The notes: generated from the sequence alone by a model not told the origin. A stretch of DNA of 57,314 bases from CAYUMU01 sp964445985 (GCA_964445985.1 CAYUMU010000035.1:1-57314), one strand, 5' to 3'. Positions 40,688 to 50,760 are shown, counted from the first letter of the stretch. Numbers and translations are program-made.

Positions 40688-43600
40688 TAGTCGGCAAGTT
40701 CCGCGGAAGGTGACTCTAGACTTCCAATTTCAGCAAAGCCAAGGTGCCCTCGCCAACCGCGATACCAATCGATCGAGGTTTCCCGCGTGGGCAGTTTATC
40801 CACGGAGGACCGATGGGGATGAAACTCACCGTGGCGGAAAACCAGAATGTCGGCCGAGTGCGGATCCAGCAGTGCCAGCTGAGCCCAGCCGTTTTCCAGA
40901 ATCCTGCGCACATTATCATCGCGGGCCATGATTTTGCGGATTCCCTCGGGCGTGGTCTCCAGCACAAACAGCATCCGCATCGGCTCATGAATATCGACGC
41001 CTTGCCAGGCCAATCCGGCGCGCAAATCGCTACTGGCGCCATCCATCACACCCAGCAAAGACGTGATGTTATGCGGCAACTTGCTGCCGCAGCCAAATCC
41101 CATGGAGTCGATATAGGAAAGCGTGTATTGCAGGTTGATCCCTTCGCACACCGGCACCACCGCCGCGAGGATCCGCCCCAGAATAGTCTTATCGTCGTCA
41201 TCTTGTTCTGGATCGTACGACATTAAGAACGAGCGCCGGTCCAGGTACAGTCCGCGCGTGCGGTCGCGACGCCCCACAATCGTCATGGCGTTCGTGCAGT
41301 TGCCGTACTCAGGCCGGGTTTGGGCCAAATCGTCGCAACGATCGCCCGCATGGCGATGCGCGGCAGCCACGGATATATCCAGGGGAGCGGAGTCGAAGCG
41401 CCGGCAGCGCTCGTGTGCGTTGCGACGGCATGCCTCAGCGAGCGCATCCTTCGCTGCCTTGAAGTCTTGCAGATGCGAAGGTGGCAGCAAGTCCAGGTCC
41501 AAAAAGCTTACCGAGTCATCACCCGTATTATGCAGGCCGCCCAAGAAATAAGTGGTGTCGGGAATAATCAAATCACGCTCGGCCAGCATTTGCCGCACGC
41601 GTATATCGTTCAGCATCGCGGCCAAGGCCCGCGCGTTGGGTGAACCGGGACTGCCAGTGCAGGCGCCGCAATCATAGGTCGATTTGTGAGGGTTGTTGAG
41701 CGAATGGGAACCATGCCCAAAAAACATGACCAACCGCGAGAATCCGCGAGTCAGTCCGATGTCGGTCAGCGCTCGTTGGCCAAAATCGGCCATCTCTTTT
41801 AAGGTAAATCCAATCTGATCTGGCTCGTGCCCTGGCTCGTCGGCCAGCCGCTCCATGACCAAACGGGTATTGGGGGGCGGTTGAACGAAACGGTCAGCCC
41901 ACCGTCGCAGCACCGCGGTCATCCGCGGAAATAGAATTCGGGCCACCATGGGTATCGAAGCCAGCACACCCACACCGGCCGCAAGCAGCGCTCCGCTGGC
42001 GACATTTCGGCTGCCTAAATGAATTTGATGCGAGGCCGCGGCGATGGCTTTTCGCGCGCGCGCCCGGCGTAAGTTCTCGTCTTCAAATGTGAAAACGACG
42101 TTCTCCGTTAGCCAGTGGCTGGGGCGCACCACGATGGGGCATAAGGCCGCAAAGAAGGCGTCTGCCACTCCGCGATAATAGATAGGGATGTTATAGAATC
42201 CGGCCGTGCCGAAAGTTTCGGCGCTTGGCAAAACTTCTTCTAAATGCCGCCGCAGCGATTCCGAGCGGGTATCGAGGCAATACACGGATTGGAAACTGGG
42301 GTTGGCAACCCTCCGATCCGGCGGACGCCTGGCATAGCAAGCCAAGGCGTCGAGCGCTTCGACTCGGTAATGTCGCTCATAGGCCAGGTGGAAAACTCGG
42401 CGACGCTCCAAGGCCGAAAAAGCGTCAATTTCTTCCACGAGCGTGGTCCACTGCTGCTTCGTCAGGTTGTGCAGTGATTGAGGGAGCCACCCGAGAATCT
42501 GCGCCAACTGAAAGACCGAGAAGGCCCGCTGCTCCACTCCCCGCGTGACGCTCTTGCGATTGACGGGGTGACGAACCAAATCGCACAGCGGCCTGGTGAC
42601 CGCCCGCTCCGTACTCGCAATATCATTGAGCGCGTAGCGATCCAGGATCAAACGAATTGCCAAGAACTCGACCAGGGTTCCCGGGGAAGCCGGAAAGGGG
42701 ACGCGATCGGGGCGAACTTCCATTTGCCAAATCATGCCAGCGAAGCCGCGGGTCGCCAGCAAGCTCATTGTCAAATAGTCGTTCCAATCCTTCTTGGCAA
42801 CGCCGAGGATCCGCAGAGATTCAACGATGCTTTCCAGCGGCGTCGTGCCCGATTCCTCAAACTGACAAAGTTCTTTCTTGAGACCTTTCAGCCAGCGCGA
42901 CGCGCAAGCCGTGTGGCCGTAGAGGCGGCAAAACGAGCGAAACATGCCCAGCTCTCGTTCTGGCAGCGACCGCGGGGCGAATCCTTGATCGATAAACGAG
43001 GCACAGAAGGGAATCAGAACGCTATTCACCGTGGAATCGCTGTCTACCCCCGTGATTTCGAGGACCGCATCGCGATGGCGTTGCAGCGGCGCCGGTGGTA
43101 GTTTCGGCCGCGGCACTCCCTGCACGCCTTGTCGGCACACGCGCCATAGCACGCGCAATGCGAATGATTCCCAAGTGGACTCAGACCATTGTTCGATGGG
43201 GGCGCCGAAATGCTCTACGATATCGACCAGGCCCAGGCGAATGCCGTGATTCGATGCCCCGTCGTCTTCGCGCCCCCAGATGTCGCGCATCATCCAGTGG
43301 CGCGTTTGACGTACAAATTGTTCGCGCGCTTCGGAGCTAACCTCCCGCCGCATTCGCGATAGCGCATCGGTCTCGGCAATGAACCAGTGCATTTCGGCAT
43401 CGGGCCCAGAGCTCAGCGGATATCGCAGCATGGCCATCCGCAGATCGAACGTCGTGCCAAAGGGGATCGCCGAGTCATCCAAGTCCAGTTGCAGGTCTTC
43501 CCGCAATACGGCCGCCAGGTCGTCCACGCGAATGCGGTCGCGGGCCATTTCGGCGTGATAGCGTTCTTCGCTGAGATAGGGCTGGCAGTTATAGACCTGC

Positions 43601-43794
43601 GCTCCATAGACCAACCCCTCGTGGAAGGGGCGATCCTCCAAAGCTTGCAAGGTGTTGAGAAACGCGAAGCCGGTGATCGGTCCTTGCGACGGCAGCAAGA
43701 GCGCGGCCTGCTCGATGATCTCGCGCAACTCCTGAAGTTGTGCCCCCTGCTGCCGTGAGAACGATGGCGACGCTGAAGTGACGGTCTCTGCCAT
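40687..43794 (-). CDS. dabA: DabA-type inorganic carbon transporter subunit (DUF2309/UPF0753)
   Basis: The 1035-residue product matches DUF2309/DabA, the large soluble subunit of the DAB dissolved inorganic carbon accumulation complex. The family works as a one-way carbonic anhydrase on the inner face of the membrane, converting CO2 to bicarbonate with a zinc. The four expected zinc-site residues are visible: C506 and D508 in YCLDTRSE, and H694 and C709 in FFGHGSHSLNN and DCGACTGSPG. In the described Halothiobacillus DabA the spacing C351-D353 and H524-C539 is identical. The start is ATG 43794 (a TTG at 43839 is the alternative). It sits between sulP and the nuoL-like gene on one strand. Confidence 0.92.
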   Translation of the reverse strand: MAETVTSASPSFSRQQGAQLQELREIIEQAALLLPSQGPITGFAFLNTLQALEDRPFHEGLVYGAQVYNCQPYLSEERYHAEMARDRIRVDDLAAVLREDLQLDLDDSAIPFGTTFDLRMAMLRYPLSSGPDAEMHWFIAETDALSRMRREVSSEAREQFVRQTRHWMMRDIWGREDDGASNHGIRLGLVDIVEHFGAPIEQWSESTWESFALRVLWRVCRQGVQGVPRPKLPPAPLQRHRDAVLEITGVDSDSTVNSVLIPFCASFIDQGFAPRSLPERELGMFRSFCRLYGHTACASRWLKGLKKELCQFEESGTTPLESIVESLRILGVAKKDWNDYLTMSLLATRGFAGMIWQMEVRPDRVPFPASPGTLVEFLAIRLILDRYALNDIASTERAVTRPLCDLVRHPVNRKSVTRGVEQRAFSVFQLAQILGWLPQSLHNLTKQQWTTLVEEIDAFSALERRRVFHLAYERHYRVEALDALACYARRPPDRRVANPSFQSVYCLDTRSESLRRHLEEVLPSAETFGTAGFYNIPIYYRGVADAFFAALCPIVVRPSHWLTENVVFTFEDENLRRARARKAIAAASHQIHLGSRNVASGALLAAGVGVLASIPMVARILFPRMTAVLRRWADRFVQPPPNTRLVMERLADEPGHEPDQIGFTLKEMADFGQRALTDIGLTRGFSRLVMFFGHGSHSLNNPHKSTYDCGACTGSPGSPNARALAAMLNDIRVRQMLAERDLIIPDTTYFLGGLHNTGDDSVSFLDLDLLPPSHLQDFKAAKDALAEACRRNAHERCRRFDSAPLDISVAAAHRHAGDRCDDLAQTRPEYGNCTNAMTIVGRRDRTRGLYLDRRSFLMSYDPEQDDDDKTILGRILAAVVPVCEGINLQYTLSYIDSMGFGCGSKLPHNITSLLGVMDGASSDLRAGLAWQGVDIHEPMRMLFVLETTPEGIRKIMARDDNVRRILENGWAQLALLDPHSADILVFRHGEFHPHRSSVDKLPTRETSIDWYRGWRGHLGFAEIGSLESPSAELAD

Positions 43795-43897
43795 GGTGGT
43801 GATTCTACAGGGGTTCAAGTCAGGCCGTGAGCAAGCCAAAACGCCTTGCCAAATTCCAGCGCCAGGAATCCGTTGGCAATGGCGTCGATGTCCAAAC

Positions 43898-45568
43898 TCA
43901 TCCGATGACAGCCATTTTCTTTCGCGTCGAGAGCGGATGCGTTGTAAGTGAGCGGTGGTCGTCCAAGCCGACCACCTCCAGCGTTAACCCCTCTCGCTCA
44001 AAGTCGCGTTCGAGTTCATGCAGTTTTTCCATCACGGTATGATCCACCAGCTTGGTTTTCGACAGATCAAGAATGATGTTGTGATGATGCACGAGCCCTG
44101 CGTCCACAATCTGACGTCGGAAAGGGATCCAGTTGCTAAACACAGCCGACTGACTCGCCACGATGCGGTAGGTGGTTTCGTTCAATTCTTCAATATCAAT
44201 ATAGGGTTTGAATATGGATTTCAGCGGTACGCCGTTCACAATATGAATTAATAGCTTAACGGCGATACCGATTCCGATGCCAATTAACAAGTCGGTGGCC
44301 AAGACCGCCACGATCGTGGTCACATAGATCGCCAACTGTTCCGGACCTACCTTGAGCACATGTAAGAATTCGCGCGGATGAGCCAGGCGGAAGCCGGTGT
44401 AGATCAGCATGGCCGCCAGGGCAGCCAGCGGAATGCGGTGGATCACGGCCGGCAACAACGCCACGCAGGCCAGCAAGAACATGCCATGAAACAGGTTCGC
44501 GAACCGCGTGCGGGCGCCGTTGTCGATATTCGCGCGGCTACGAACGATTTCAGAGATCATCGGCAGTCCGCCCACAAGCGATGAGGCCAGGTTGCCAACG
44601 CCCACCGCCAGGTTATCGCGATTGAGATCCGTCTTGCGTTTCCAAGGGTCGAGCAAGTCCACGGCCTTGGCGCTAAGCAAGGATTCCAGCGTGCCAATCA
44701 ACGAAAACATCAGCACCCATTTCCAAGCGGCTGGAATCGCTAACACCGAGAAATCGGGCGTGGTGATCGCCGCCAACATATTGAAGGGCACGTTCACCAG
44801 GTGCTGCTCGCCAACCCGGTACTGATGACCAGCGAGTGTGTAGGTGTGCTCGTGGGTAAGATCGAAGGCGATGCCCATGGGGATGGCCACCAGCACCACA
44901 ATCAATTGGGCCGGCACCAGTTTGACATATTTGCCTTTGATCAGCGGTTTGCCAAATAAAATGACCAGGCTTACCAGTCCAATCAAGGCAATCTCTGGGT
45001 TCATGTTCGCCAGGTATTGGGGTATGCCTGCGATCAATGTTAACGGGTCGCCGCTGGGCTTCAGGCCCACCGAAACTGGAATGTTCTTGGCGATAATGAT
45101 TACCCCAATCGCCGCCAGCATGCCGTGCACGGCAGACGTTGGAAAGAATTCGCCGAGCACCCCGGTGCGCAACAAGGCAAAAATGATCTGCAGCACCGCG
45201 GCAGCCATGCCCACACCCAACGCCATGCGGTAGGCCGCCATGTCGGCGGCAAGATCCTTGCCGCCCGTGAAGCCAAATTCGGTCACACAACCAACCGCAA
45301 TCACAATCAAACCGGCCGCGGGGCCTTTAATGGTCAGTTCTGAGTTACTAATCACTGCGCCAATTATTCCGCCAATGATCGCCGTGAAGATACCCGCGAT
45401 CGCTGGGTAGCCCGACGCAATCGAAATCGCCAGACAGAGCGGCAGTGCAATCAAGAACACCAGGAACCCGGAGACTAGGTCAAACTTCCAGTACTTCCCC
45501 AGGTTGCTCAACGTGCCGATGGGCGTTTCGTCCGCTGAAAGTTCCGGAGACGGCAATTTCTGGCTCAT
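43898..45568 (-). CDS. SulP family anion (probable bicarbonate) transporter with STAS domain
   Basis: The 556-residue product is a SulP/SLC26-type permease. Membrane helices run from about residue 30 to 435, with the family segments FLIALPLCLAISIASG, PAAGLIVIAVG, SAVHGMLAAIG, LVGGLPMISEIVRSRANIDNG in two parts and LLIGIGIGIAVKLLIHI. A STAS domain follows from about 450 (YRIVASQSAVFSNWIPFR, HNIILDLSKTKLVDHTVMEKL). Members carry sulfate, bicarbonate or other anions; BicA is the bicarbonate type. Its position 103 bp ahead of dabA suggests bicarbonate as the substrate here, and that is inference. It is the first gene of the operon. Confidence 0.88.
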   Translation of the reverse strand: MSQKLPSPELSADETPIGTLSNLGKYWKFDLVSGFLVFLIALPLCLAISIASGYPAIAGIFTAIIGGIIGAVISNSELTIKGPAAGLIVIAVGCVTEFGFTGGKDLAADMAAYRMALGVGMAAAVLQIIFALLRTGVLGEFFPTSAVHGMLAAIGVIIIAKNIPVSVGLKPSGDPLTLIAGIPQYLANMNPEIALIGLVSLVILFGKPLIKGKYVKLVPAQLIVVLVAIPMGIAFDLTHEHTYTLAGHQYRVGEQHLVNVPFNMLAAITTPDFSVLAIPAAWKWVLMFSLIGTLESLLSAKAVDLLDPWKRKTDLNRDNLAVGVGNLASSLVGGLPMISEIVRSRANIDNGARTRFANLFHGMFLLACVALLPAVIHRIPLAALAAMLIYTGFRLAHPREFLHVLKVGPEQLAIYVTTIVAVLATDLLIGIGIGIAVKLLIHIVNGVPLKSIFKPYIDIEELNETTYRIVASQSAVFSNWIPFRRQIVDAGLVHHHNIILDLSKTKLVDHTVMEKLHELERDFEREGLTLEVVGLDDHRSLTTHPLSTRKKMAVIG

Positions 45569-46715
45569 AGCAGAGAAACCTGGTTCAACTTGGTTGCCGG
45601 GGATAAATCGTTCGAATCCATGCGACGAACGCGTCGTTGCCTTGGGCAGGTAGCCCGGATGGTCGGCGCGGTTCGTGAAGCAGAAACAGCCTTAACTTTT
45701 TGGGCGAGCAAGCGGCGAGTGAGGAGGCGGGGCGGGCGACCACATAGCAGGGCAAGTCTTCCGTCGACATCGCGGTTTCTTCGGCCACAGGTGGTGTGGC
45801 CTGAAGGGCGTGTCAACTCCTTACTCTTCTAGCATCGCCATTGCCCCAGTGGCCAGACGGTGAAGATTACAAGTCGTTCATGTCCATGGAATGCGGCCTC
45901 TCCAGCGCGCCTTTTCCAGTCGCTCGTTCATCCCATTCCGCGTCTCGATGGATTCATGGTGGGGGTCGAACATTACAAAATGTTCATCTTCAGGCCTCAT
46001 TCTTAAATCAGAGCACGGGTGAAGAGGCTGGCTGAATAGAGAATCGGATCAGGCTCCGCGAACGCTACGGTTTCGTCCGTGACAAGTCATTCATAAACCA
46101 CGTTGGCGATGCCCTCCCCACATGCCAGGCGGCAACTTTAAGTACAGCCGCTGGGCAACGCGCGGCGCCCGCGGCCGGGGAGCGCGCCGCCGAAAGGGAA
46201 GGGCAGGGGGGCCACTCGAGAAGGATTGCACGAAAAACAAAGTCGGCTTTCGCGGAGCGAAAGGCGACTATGCCCGAAAGTTATTCTTCATGGGTTCCGA
46301 AGGGCGAGCTCGCTCCGTCGGTTGCTCACCCGCGGTCCCTGCCCAGTGACTGCGCCGCACGGCCAAGCGGGGGGATGGCTCCCGCGAAAGCGCTCACCGG
46401 GCGTCGTGCCAGGCGGGTATGAAAGCGGGTAAGAAAGTTGACGGCCAGGAGCAAAAAGGCGGAGCCCGACCGTCGTTCGTCACCAGGTTCAAAGACCATC
46501 TCGGATCAGGGGAATCGGCCTAGGTACGCCCTGCGGTGCGGACTATACTTCACGCCCTCTAATTCCAGAGATTCTGCTGTCAAGGAAGGCAGGCAGCATC
46601 GCTGTCGCGGCAACCAGGTAGCATATTTCAATCGTTTGGCACTTATAGCAACTCGACAGGAACGTCGATTCGCCAGCGCCGATTTGCGGCTCGGCGGGTC
46701 ACGCGTCAGGCACGG
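45569..46715. other. 1147-bp gap without a recognisable gene
   Basis: I found no coding frame with family likeness, no tRNA and no rRNA. The left end should carry the promoter of the sulP operon. An 18-base inverted repeat GAACATT-ACAA-AATGTTC lies at 45968-45985. A GC-rich block (46150-46215) and a palindrome (46241-46269) follow. The right end leads into the large secreted protein gene. Confidence 0.5.
46241..46269. repeat. AGTCGGCTTTCGCGGAGCGAAAGGCGACT palindrome, short copy
   Basis: It shares arms with the 52-base hairpin at 37746-37797 but lacks about 23 bases of its interior, leaving a simple CTTTCGC-GGA-GCGAAAG core flanked by AGTCG and CGACT. Confidence 0.55.
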
Positions 46716-49700
46716 ATGCACGACGTAGCTCGCAAAGATGCCCAGGGCCAGCAACCGCACTCTGCGTTTATCGCAGGCGGCTTTCGTGGCCGCGCGCGCT
46801 TGGCCCCCGCGGTGGCATCTGCTTGCAACCGCAGATTGTGCGGTGCCCTGCTGCTGCTGTTGCTGGCGCTGGTGTCGGTGGCTGGCTCGTCCGTCTTCGC
46901 GGCCGAAGTCTCCAGTTGGAATCTGCGCGTGGCCTGGGGAGGCGGCGCCGCGCGCCAGTGGCAGGGTAGCATTACCATCAGCGATGGCACGCTAGGCTTG
47001 CACGCTCCCCTGGGGATTGAAGTAGACGAACCCGGATCGATGTGGTGCGAAGGGGGCGGCCTCGTCATTCGCCAGGCAAGCCCTCGAACGTACGACGGTC
47101 TCGACCTCACAACGCTCGCGCCCGCCGACGCCACGCTTACCATCCGGCTCAGTCACTCAGGGCCAGCGCCTGGCGAACCGAAAGTAATCGAAGTTCCGCT
47201 GCAACAGCTCGTCGAGCAATACCACTGCAGTTCCATCGACGATACCGGCAATCAACTACTGATTCGCCGCACCCCAGGCGATCCTCTCCGCATCGAAACG
47301 AATCGCCCCTCGCTAATTTTCGCCCCTGGCGAAATCTTCCAAGGGCAACTGCGACCGCTGGCGTTGCCCGTCCCCGCCGATACGAAGATCCGGTTCAAGT
47401 TCGAACTTCGCTCGGTCGCTACCGACGAACAAGCTTGGATTCAGCATCAAGATTATACCGTGCCGGTGATCGCCGCGGTCGGGAACGCCGCGCCAGCCAA
47501 TTCTGCCCTGAGCAAGGTGCTGCCGGTGGAGTTCACCCTGCCAGACCGCGAGGGCGTGTACAACCTGGTCGTTGAAGCCTCCACCGTAGGTCTCCGCTCG
47601 CGTCTGGGCCTCAAGCAAGTGGTTAGTCGTCGCACCGTGCAAATGCTGGTGCTTTCAGGCACTTCGGCAGGGGGGGGGGAAGCGCCTTGGAAAACCGTCC
47701 ACGAGTTCGATCCGGCCAATCCGTCATGGCTCAAACGTGTTTCCGACCTGCCGTTGCCTGGCCTGCGGGCCGACATCCTTTCTGCCGGCAAGCAGCGGAT
47801 ACGCGATCACGCTTTGGGACGCGTATTGGAGCTTGCCCCCAACTCGCCCCCAGAGCCGTGCTGGCAAGCCTATCCACTTTCGGTTGCCTCGCCCGGGCAA
47901 CCCCACATTCTCGAAATCGATTTCCCCAGCGATCTGCCGCAAACGCTGGGAATCAGCGTGCTGGAAGCAGGCCCCGGTCGCACCACGCCGGCCGTGTCGC
48001 TCGATTCAGGTTTTGAACTCGCCACGCCCACGCACGGCGCAACTCGCTGGCTCAAGCACCGCCTGGTGTTTTGGCCCCGCACGTCCTCCCCCTGGGTTTT
48101 GCTTCATAACCGGCGGAGCGACGCGCCGGCCGTATTCGGCAAAGTCCGGTTGCTCGCCGGTCCTCCGCAGTTGCCGCCGCGGCCGCCAGCAGAAACTACC
48201 GCGGAAAGAACGGTATTCGCCTACTTTGATAAGCCGCTGTTCAACAAGAACTTTTCAGGGGCCGAGTCGCTCGACGTTTGGAGCGGCCGCGCTCTGGACG
48301 ACTGGACGACGTTCTACCAGGGTGGAACGCGGCTGGTGGAGTACCTCAGGCACCTCGGCTACGGCGGAGCGATGATCAACGTTGCCGGCGATGGCAGCGC
48401 CATCTACCCCAGCGACATTCTCCAGCCGACACCGCGCTTCGATACCGGCGCGTTCTTTGTTTCTGGCCAAGATGTGGTTCGTAAAGACGCTCTGGAGATG
48501 TTGCTGCAATTGTTCGATCGCAATCAACTCAAGCTGATTCCCGCGATCGATTTCTCAAGCACCTTGCCAGAGCTGGAAGCCGTCATTCGCGCGGGCGGCA
48601 GGGACGCCGACGGACTGGTTTGGGTGGGGAGCGATGGTCATTCCTGGCGGGAGCGGTTTCCAGGACCGGGTCCCACCGCCTATTACAATCCGCTCCACCC
48701 CCGCGTGCAGGCTGCCATGCTGCAAGTGGCGCGCGAAGTTTGCCAGCGCTCGGCCAAACACCCCTCGTTCCAGGGACTTGCCCTGCAACTCTCGGCCGCT
48801 GGCTATGCTCAATTGCCGGGGGCCGATTGGGGCTTCGACGACACCACGATTGCCCGCTTCACCACCGAGACCGGCATCGAAGTACCCGGCGCCGGACCCG
48901 ATCGGTTTTCCACTCGCTCCCAATTTCTGCTGGGGCCGCAACGCCTGGCGTGGATGAATTGGCGGGCTGGGGTGATGAAAAATCTGTATCGAGACATTCG
49001 TCGCGAGGTGGTCCTGGCCAAACCCAACGCGCACCTGGTGTTGGCGGGCGGCAGACTGTTGGACGGACCACCCTGGCAAACACGGCTGGTGCCCACGCTG
49101 CCTCAACGCACCCGAGCGGAAGACGTGCTGCTGGAACTGGGGCTCGACGCCCGACTGCATCGCGAGCCCGGCCTGGTGTTGTTGCGTCCAGAAACCGTGC
49201 AAAGCACGGGCAGCGCAGATACCACCGGCCCGCAACTCAGCTGGGAAATCGCCTCGGCTCTCGGCGGCCCACGCGGCGCCGGATCGTTTGAGGGGAGCCT
49301 GTTTCACCACCCCACCTTCGATCCGCAAGTCCCCTCATTCGCTAGCCAGACTCCCTTTGCCCAGGGCGTAGGCTGGATGGCCGCGCACCTGACGCCGCCA
49401 GCGGAGTTCAATCGCCGCCGATTTGCTCGCCACCTGGCGGCATTCGACAGCCAAATGTTCTTCGACGGCGGCCTGATGTTGCCGCTAGGGCAAGAAGAGT
49501 CGCTCAGCGAATTCCTGGCCGTGCTTCGCGAATTGCCCGCCACCGGCTTTCAAACCTTTGAATCCGCATCGCAGCCCGTCACGGTGCGAACGGCGGTTAC
49601 TACCGATCGCTCCTGGATCTATCTGGTCAACGATTCACCCTGGCGAACCCAGGTGAAAGTCCACTTTCAATCCCCGTCGGATTGCCAGTTCCAGCAACTG

Positions 49701-50714
49701 GGGCTCGACCCGAAATTGGTGCCATTGCAGATCACCTCCGAAGGATTGGTGTGGAAGGTGGAAATGGAACCGTTCGCGCTCGCGGGCGGATGGTTCAACT
49801 CGATTGGTGCCAAAGTGGCAAAAGTAGAAGTCGAGCTTCCGCCAGATTGCCGGCCGCCGTTGACCGCCAGGCTGGAAGACCTGGCGGCTCGAGCCGCATC
49901 GCTCCGCAATCCGCCCTCTCCGCTGGCGATTCCCAACCGAAGTTTTGATGACGGCAGCGCTGCCACCACGCCGGCCACGGCTAGCCCGATCCCGTTCTGG
50001 ATCGCCTCCACCTTGCCAGGCACCTCGGTCACGCTCGAAACCAGCCAACCTTACCAGGGCACGCATCACGCGCGACTGCAGAGCGATGGCGGGCTGCTTA
50101 CCTTTGCCAGCGAACCGTTCGCCACCCCTAAAACTGGCCGCTTTGCCGTCAGCGTTTGGCTTCGCACGCCCGATCCCAGCCGTCAGCCGATGCTGCGCCT
50201 GGCCATCGACGGCGTGCTGAACGGAGGCCAATACTATCGCCACGCCGCGGTGGGCGCCGGTGAGCGCGTGGTGAAGGTACAGGATCGCTGGACGCAATTC
50301 ATCTTTCAGGTGCACGACTTGCCGCCCAAGGGCCTCACGCAATTGCGCGTGCGATTCGACCTGCTAGGAGAAGGCGAAGTTTGGGTAGACGAAGTGCAAT
50401 GCTTTGACCTGCTGTTCACCCGCGAAGAACTGATCGAACTCTCGAAGCTATTGACGCTCGCTGGCGTTAAACTGCAAAACAACGAGATGACCGATTGCCT
50501 GCGTTTGCTCGATGGTCACTGGTCACGATACTTACTGGCCAATGTGCCCTCTCCGCGGGTTCAAACGGCCATCGCCAAGAGCACGCCGGCGATGGCATCG
50601 CCAAGTACCGCGGTCGCATCAGGTACGCCACAACCCACCTTGCCACCGCCCGAACCGCGAACCGGCTTCGTGGATCGCATGAAGAATTTCGTGCCCCGGT
50701 GGATGCGGTTCTAA
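46716..50714 (+). CDS. Large secreted protein with glycosyl hydrolase-like TIM barrel, function unknown
   Basis: The 1332-residue product has an export signal after a 40-residue leader (GALLLLLLALVSVAGSSVFAAE); the true start may be a later GTG at 46812 because the first residues are Arg-rich and weak. Residues 62-480 look beta-rich with no known family. Residues 498-850 resemble a family-10-like glycosyl hydrolase (GHL10) barrel: FAYFDKPLFN, LVEYLRHLGYGGAMINVAGD, ALEMLLQLFDRNQLKLIPAIDF and YYNPLHPRVQAAMLQVAREV are in the right order. A region around 1130-1250 (NRSFDDGS, TSVTLETSQPYQGTHHARL, VWVDEVQCFDLLF) resembles a carbohydrate-binding sandwich. The C-terminus is Pro/Thr-rich and ends in basic residues. 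Catalytic residues cannot be assigned. Confidence 0.7.
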   Translation: MHDVARKDAQGQQPHSAFIAGGFRGRARLAPAVASACNRRLCGALLLLLLALVSVAGSSVFAAEVSSWNLRVAWGGGAARQWQGSITISDGTLGLHAPLGIEVDEPGSMWCEGGGLVIRQASPRTYDGLDLTTLAPADATLTIRLSHSGPAPGEPKVIEVPLQQLVEQYHCSSIDDTGNQLLIRRTPGDPLRIETNRPSLIFAPGEIFQGQLRPLALPVPADTKIRFKFELRSVATDEQAWIQHQDYTVPVIAAVGNAAPANSALSKVLPVEFTLPDREGVYNLVVEASTVGLRSRLGLKQVVSRRTVQMLVLSGTSAGGGEAPWKTVHEFDPANPSWLKRVSDLPLPGLRADILSAGKQRIRDHALGRVLELAPNSPPEPCWQAYPLSVASPGQPHILEIDFPSDLPQTLGISVLEAGPGRTTPAVSLDSGFELATPTHGATRWLKHRLVFWPRTSSPWVLLHNRRSDAPAVFGKVRLLAGPPQLPPRPPAETTAERTVFAYFDKPLFNKNFSGAESLDVWSGRALDDWTTFYQGGTRLVEYLRHLGYGGAMINVAGDGSAIYPSDILQPTPRFDTGAFFVSGQDVVRKDALEMLLQLFDRNQLKLIPAIDFSSTLPELEAVIRAGGRDADGLVWVGSDGHSWRERFPGPGPTAYYNPLHPRVQAAMLQVAREVCQRSAKHPSFQGLALQLSAAGYAQLPGADWGFDDTTIARFTTETGIEVPGAGPDRFSTRSQFLLGPQRLAWMNWRAGVMKNLYRDIRREVVLAKPNAHLVLAGGRLLDGPPWQTRLVPTLPQRTRAEDVLLELGLDARLHREPGLVLLRPETVQSTGSADTTGPQLSWEIASALGGPRGAGSFEGSLFHHPTFDPQVPSFASQTPFAQGVGWMAAHLTPPAEFNRRRFARHLAAFDSQMFFDGGLMLPLGQEESLSEFLAVLRELPATGFQTFESASQPVTVRTAVTTDRSWIYLVNDSPWRTQVKVHFQSPSDCQFQQLGLDPKLVPLQITSEGLVWKVEMEPFALAGGWFNSIGAKVAKVEVELPPDCRPPLTARLEDLAARAASLRNPPSPLAIPNRSFDDGSAATTPATASPIPFWIASTLPGTSVTLETSQPYQGTHHARLQSDGGLLTFASEPFATPKTGRFAVSVWLRTPDPSRQPMLRLAIDGVLNGGQYYRHAAVGAGERVVKVQDRWTQFIFQVHDLPPKGLTQLRVRFDLLGEGEVWVDEVQCFDLLFTREELIELSKLLTLAGVKLQNNEMTDCLRLLDGHWSRYLLANVPSPRVQTAIAKSTPAMASPSTAVASGTPQPTLPPPEPRTGFVDRMKNFVPRWMRF

Positions 50715-50760
50715 GCGGCGTCCCTGGCAACACCAACCACCAACCACCAACTACCAGCCA

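Noticed and set aside
46637..46651. Possible sigma-54 promoter (TGGCAC followed by GCAA)
   Set aside because: The distance between the GG and GC elements is two bases too short for a -24/-12 promoter.
45569..46715. Search for tRNA or other structured RNA genes in the longest gap
   Set aside because: No cloverleaf with a TTCGA-type arm and no known riboswitch core could be found by eye.
46438..46728. 96-codon plus-strand frame before the large secreted protein
   Set aside because: Arg-rich, no ribosome site and no family; overlaps the next gene start.
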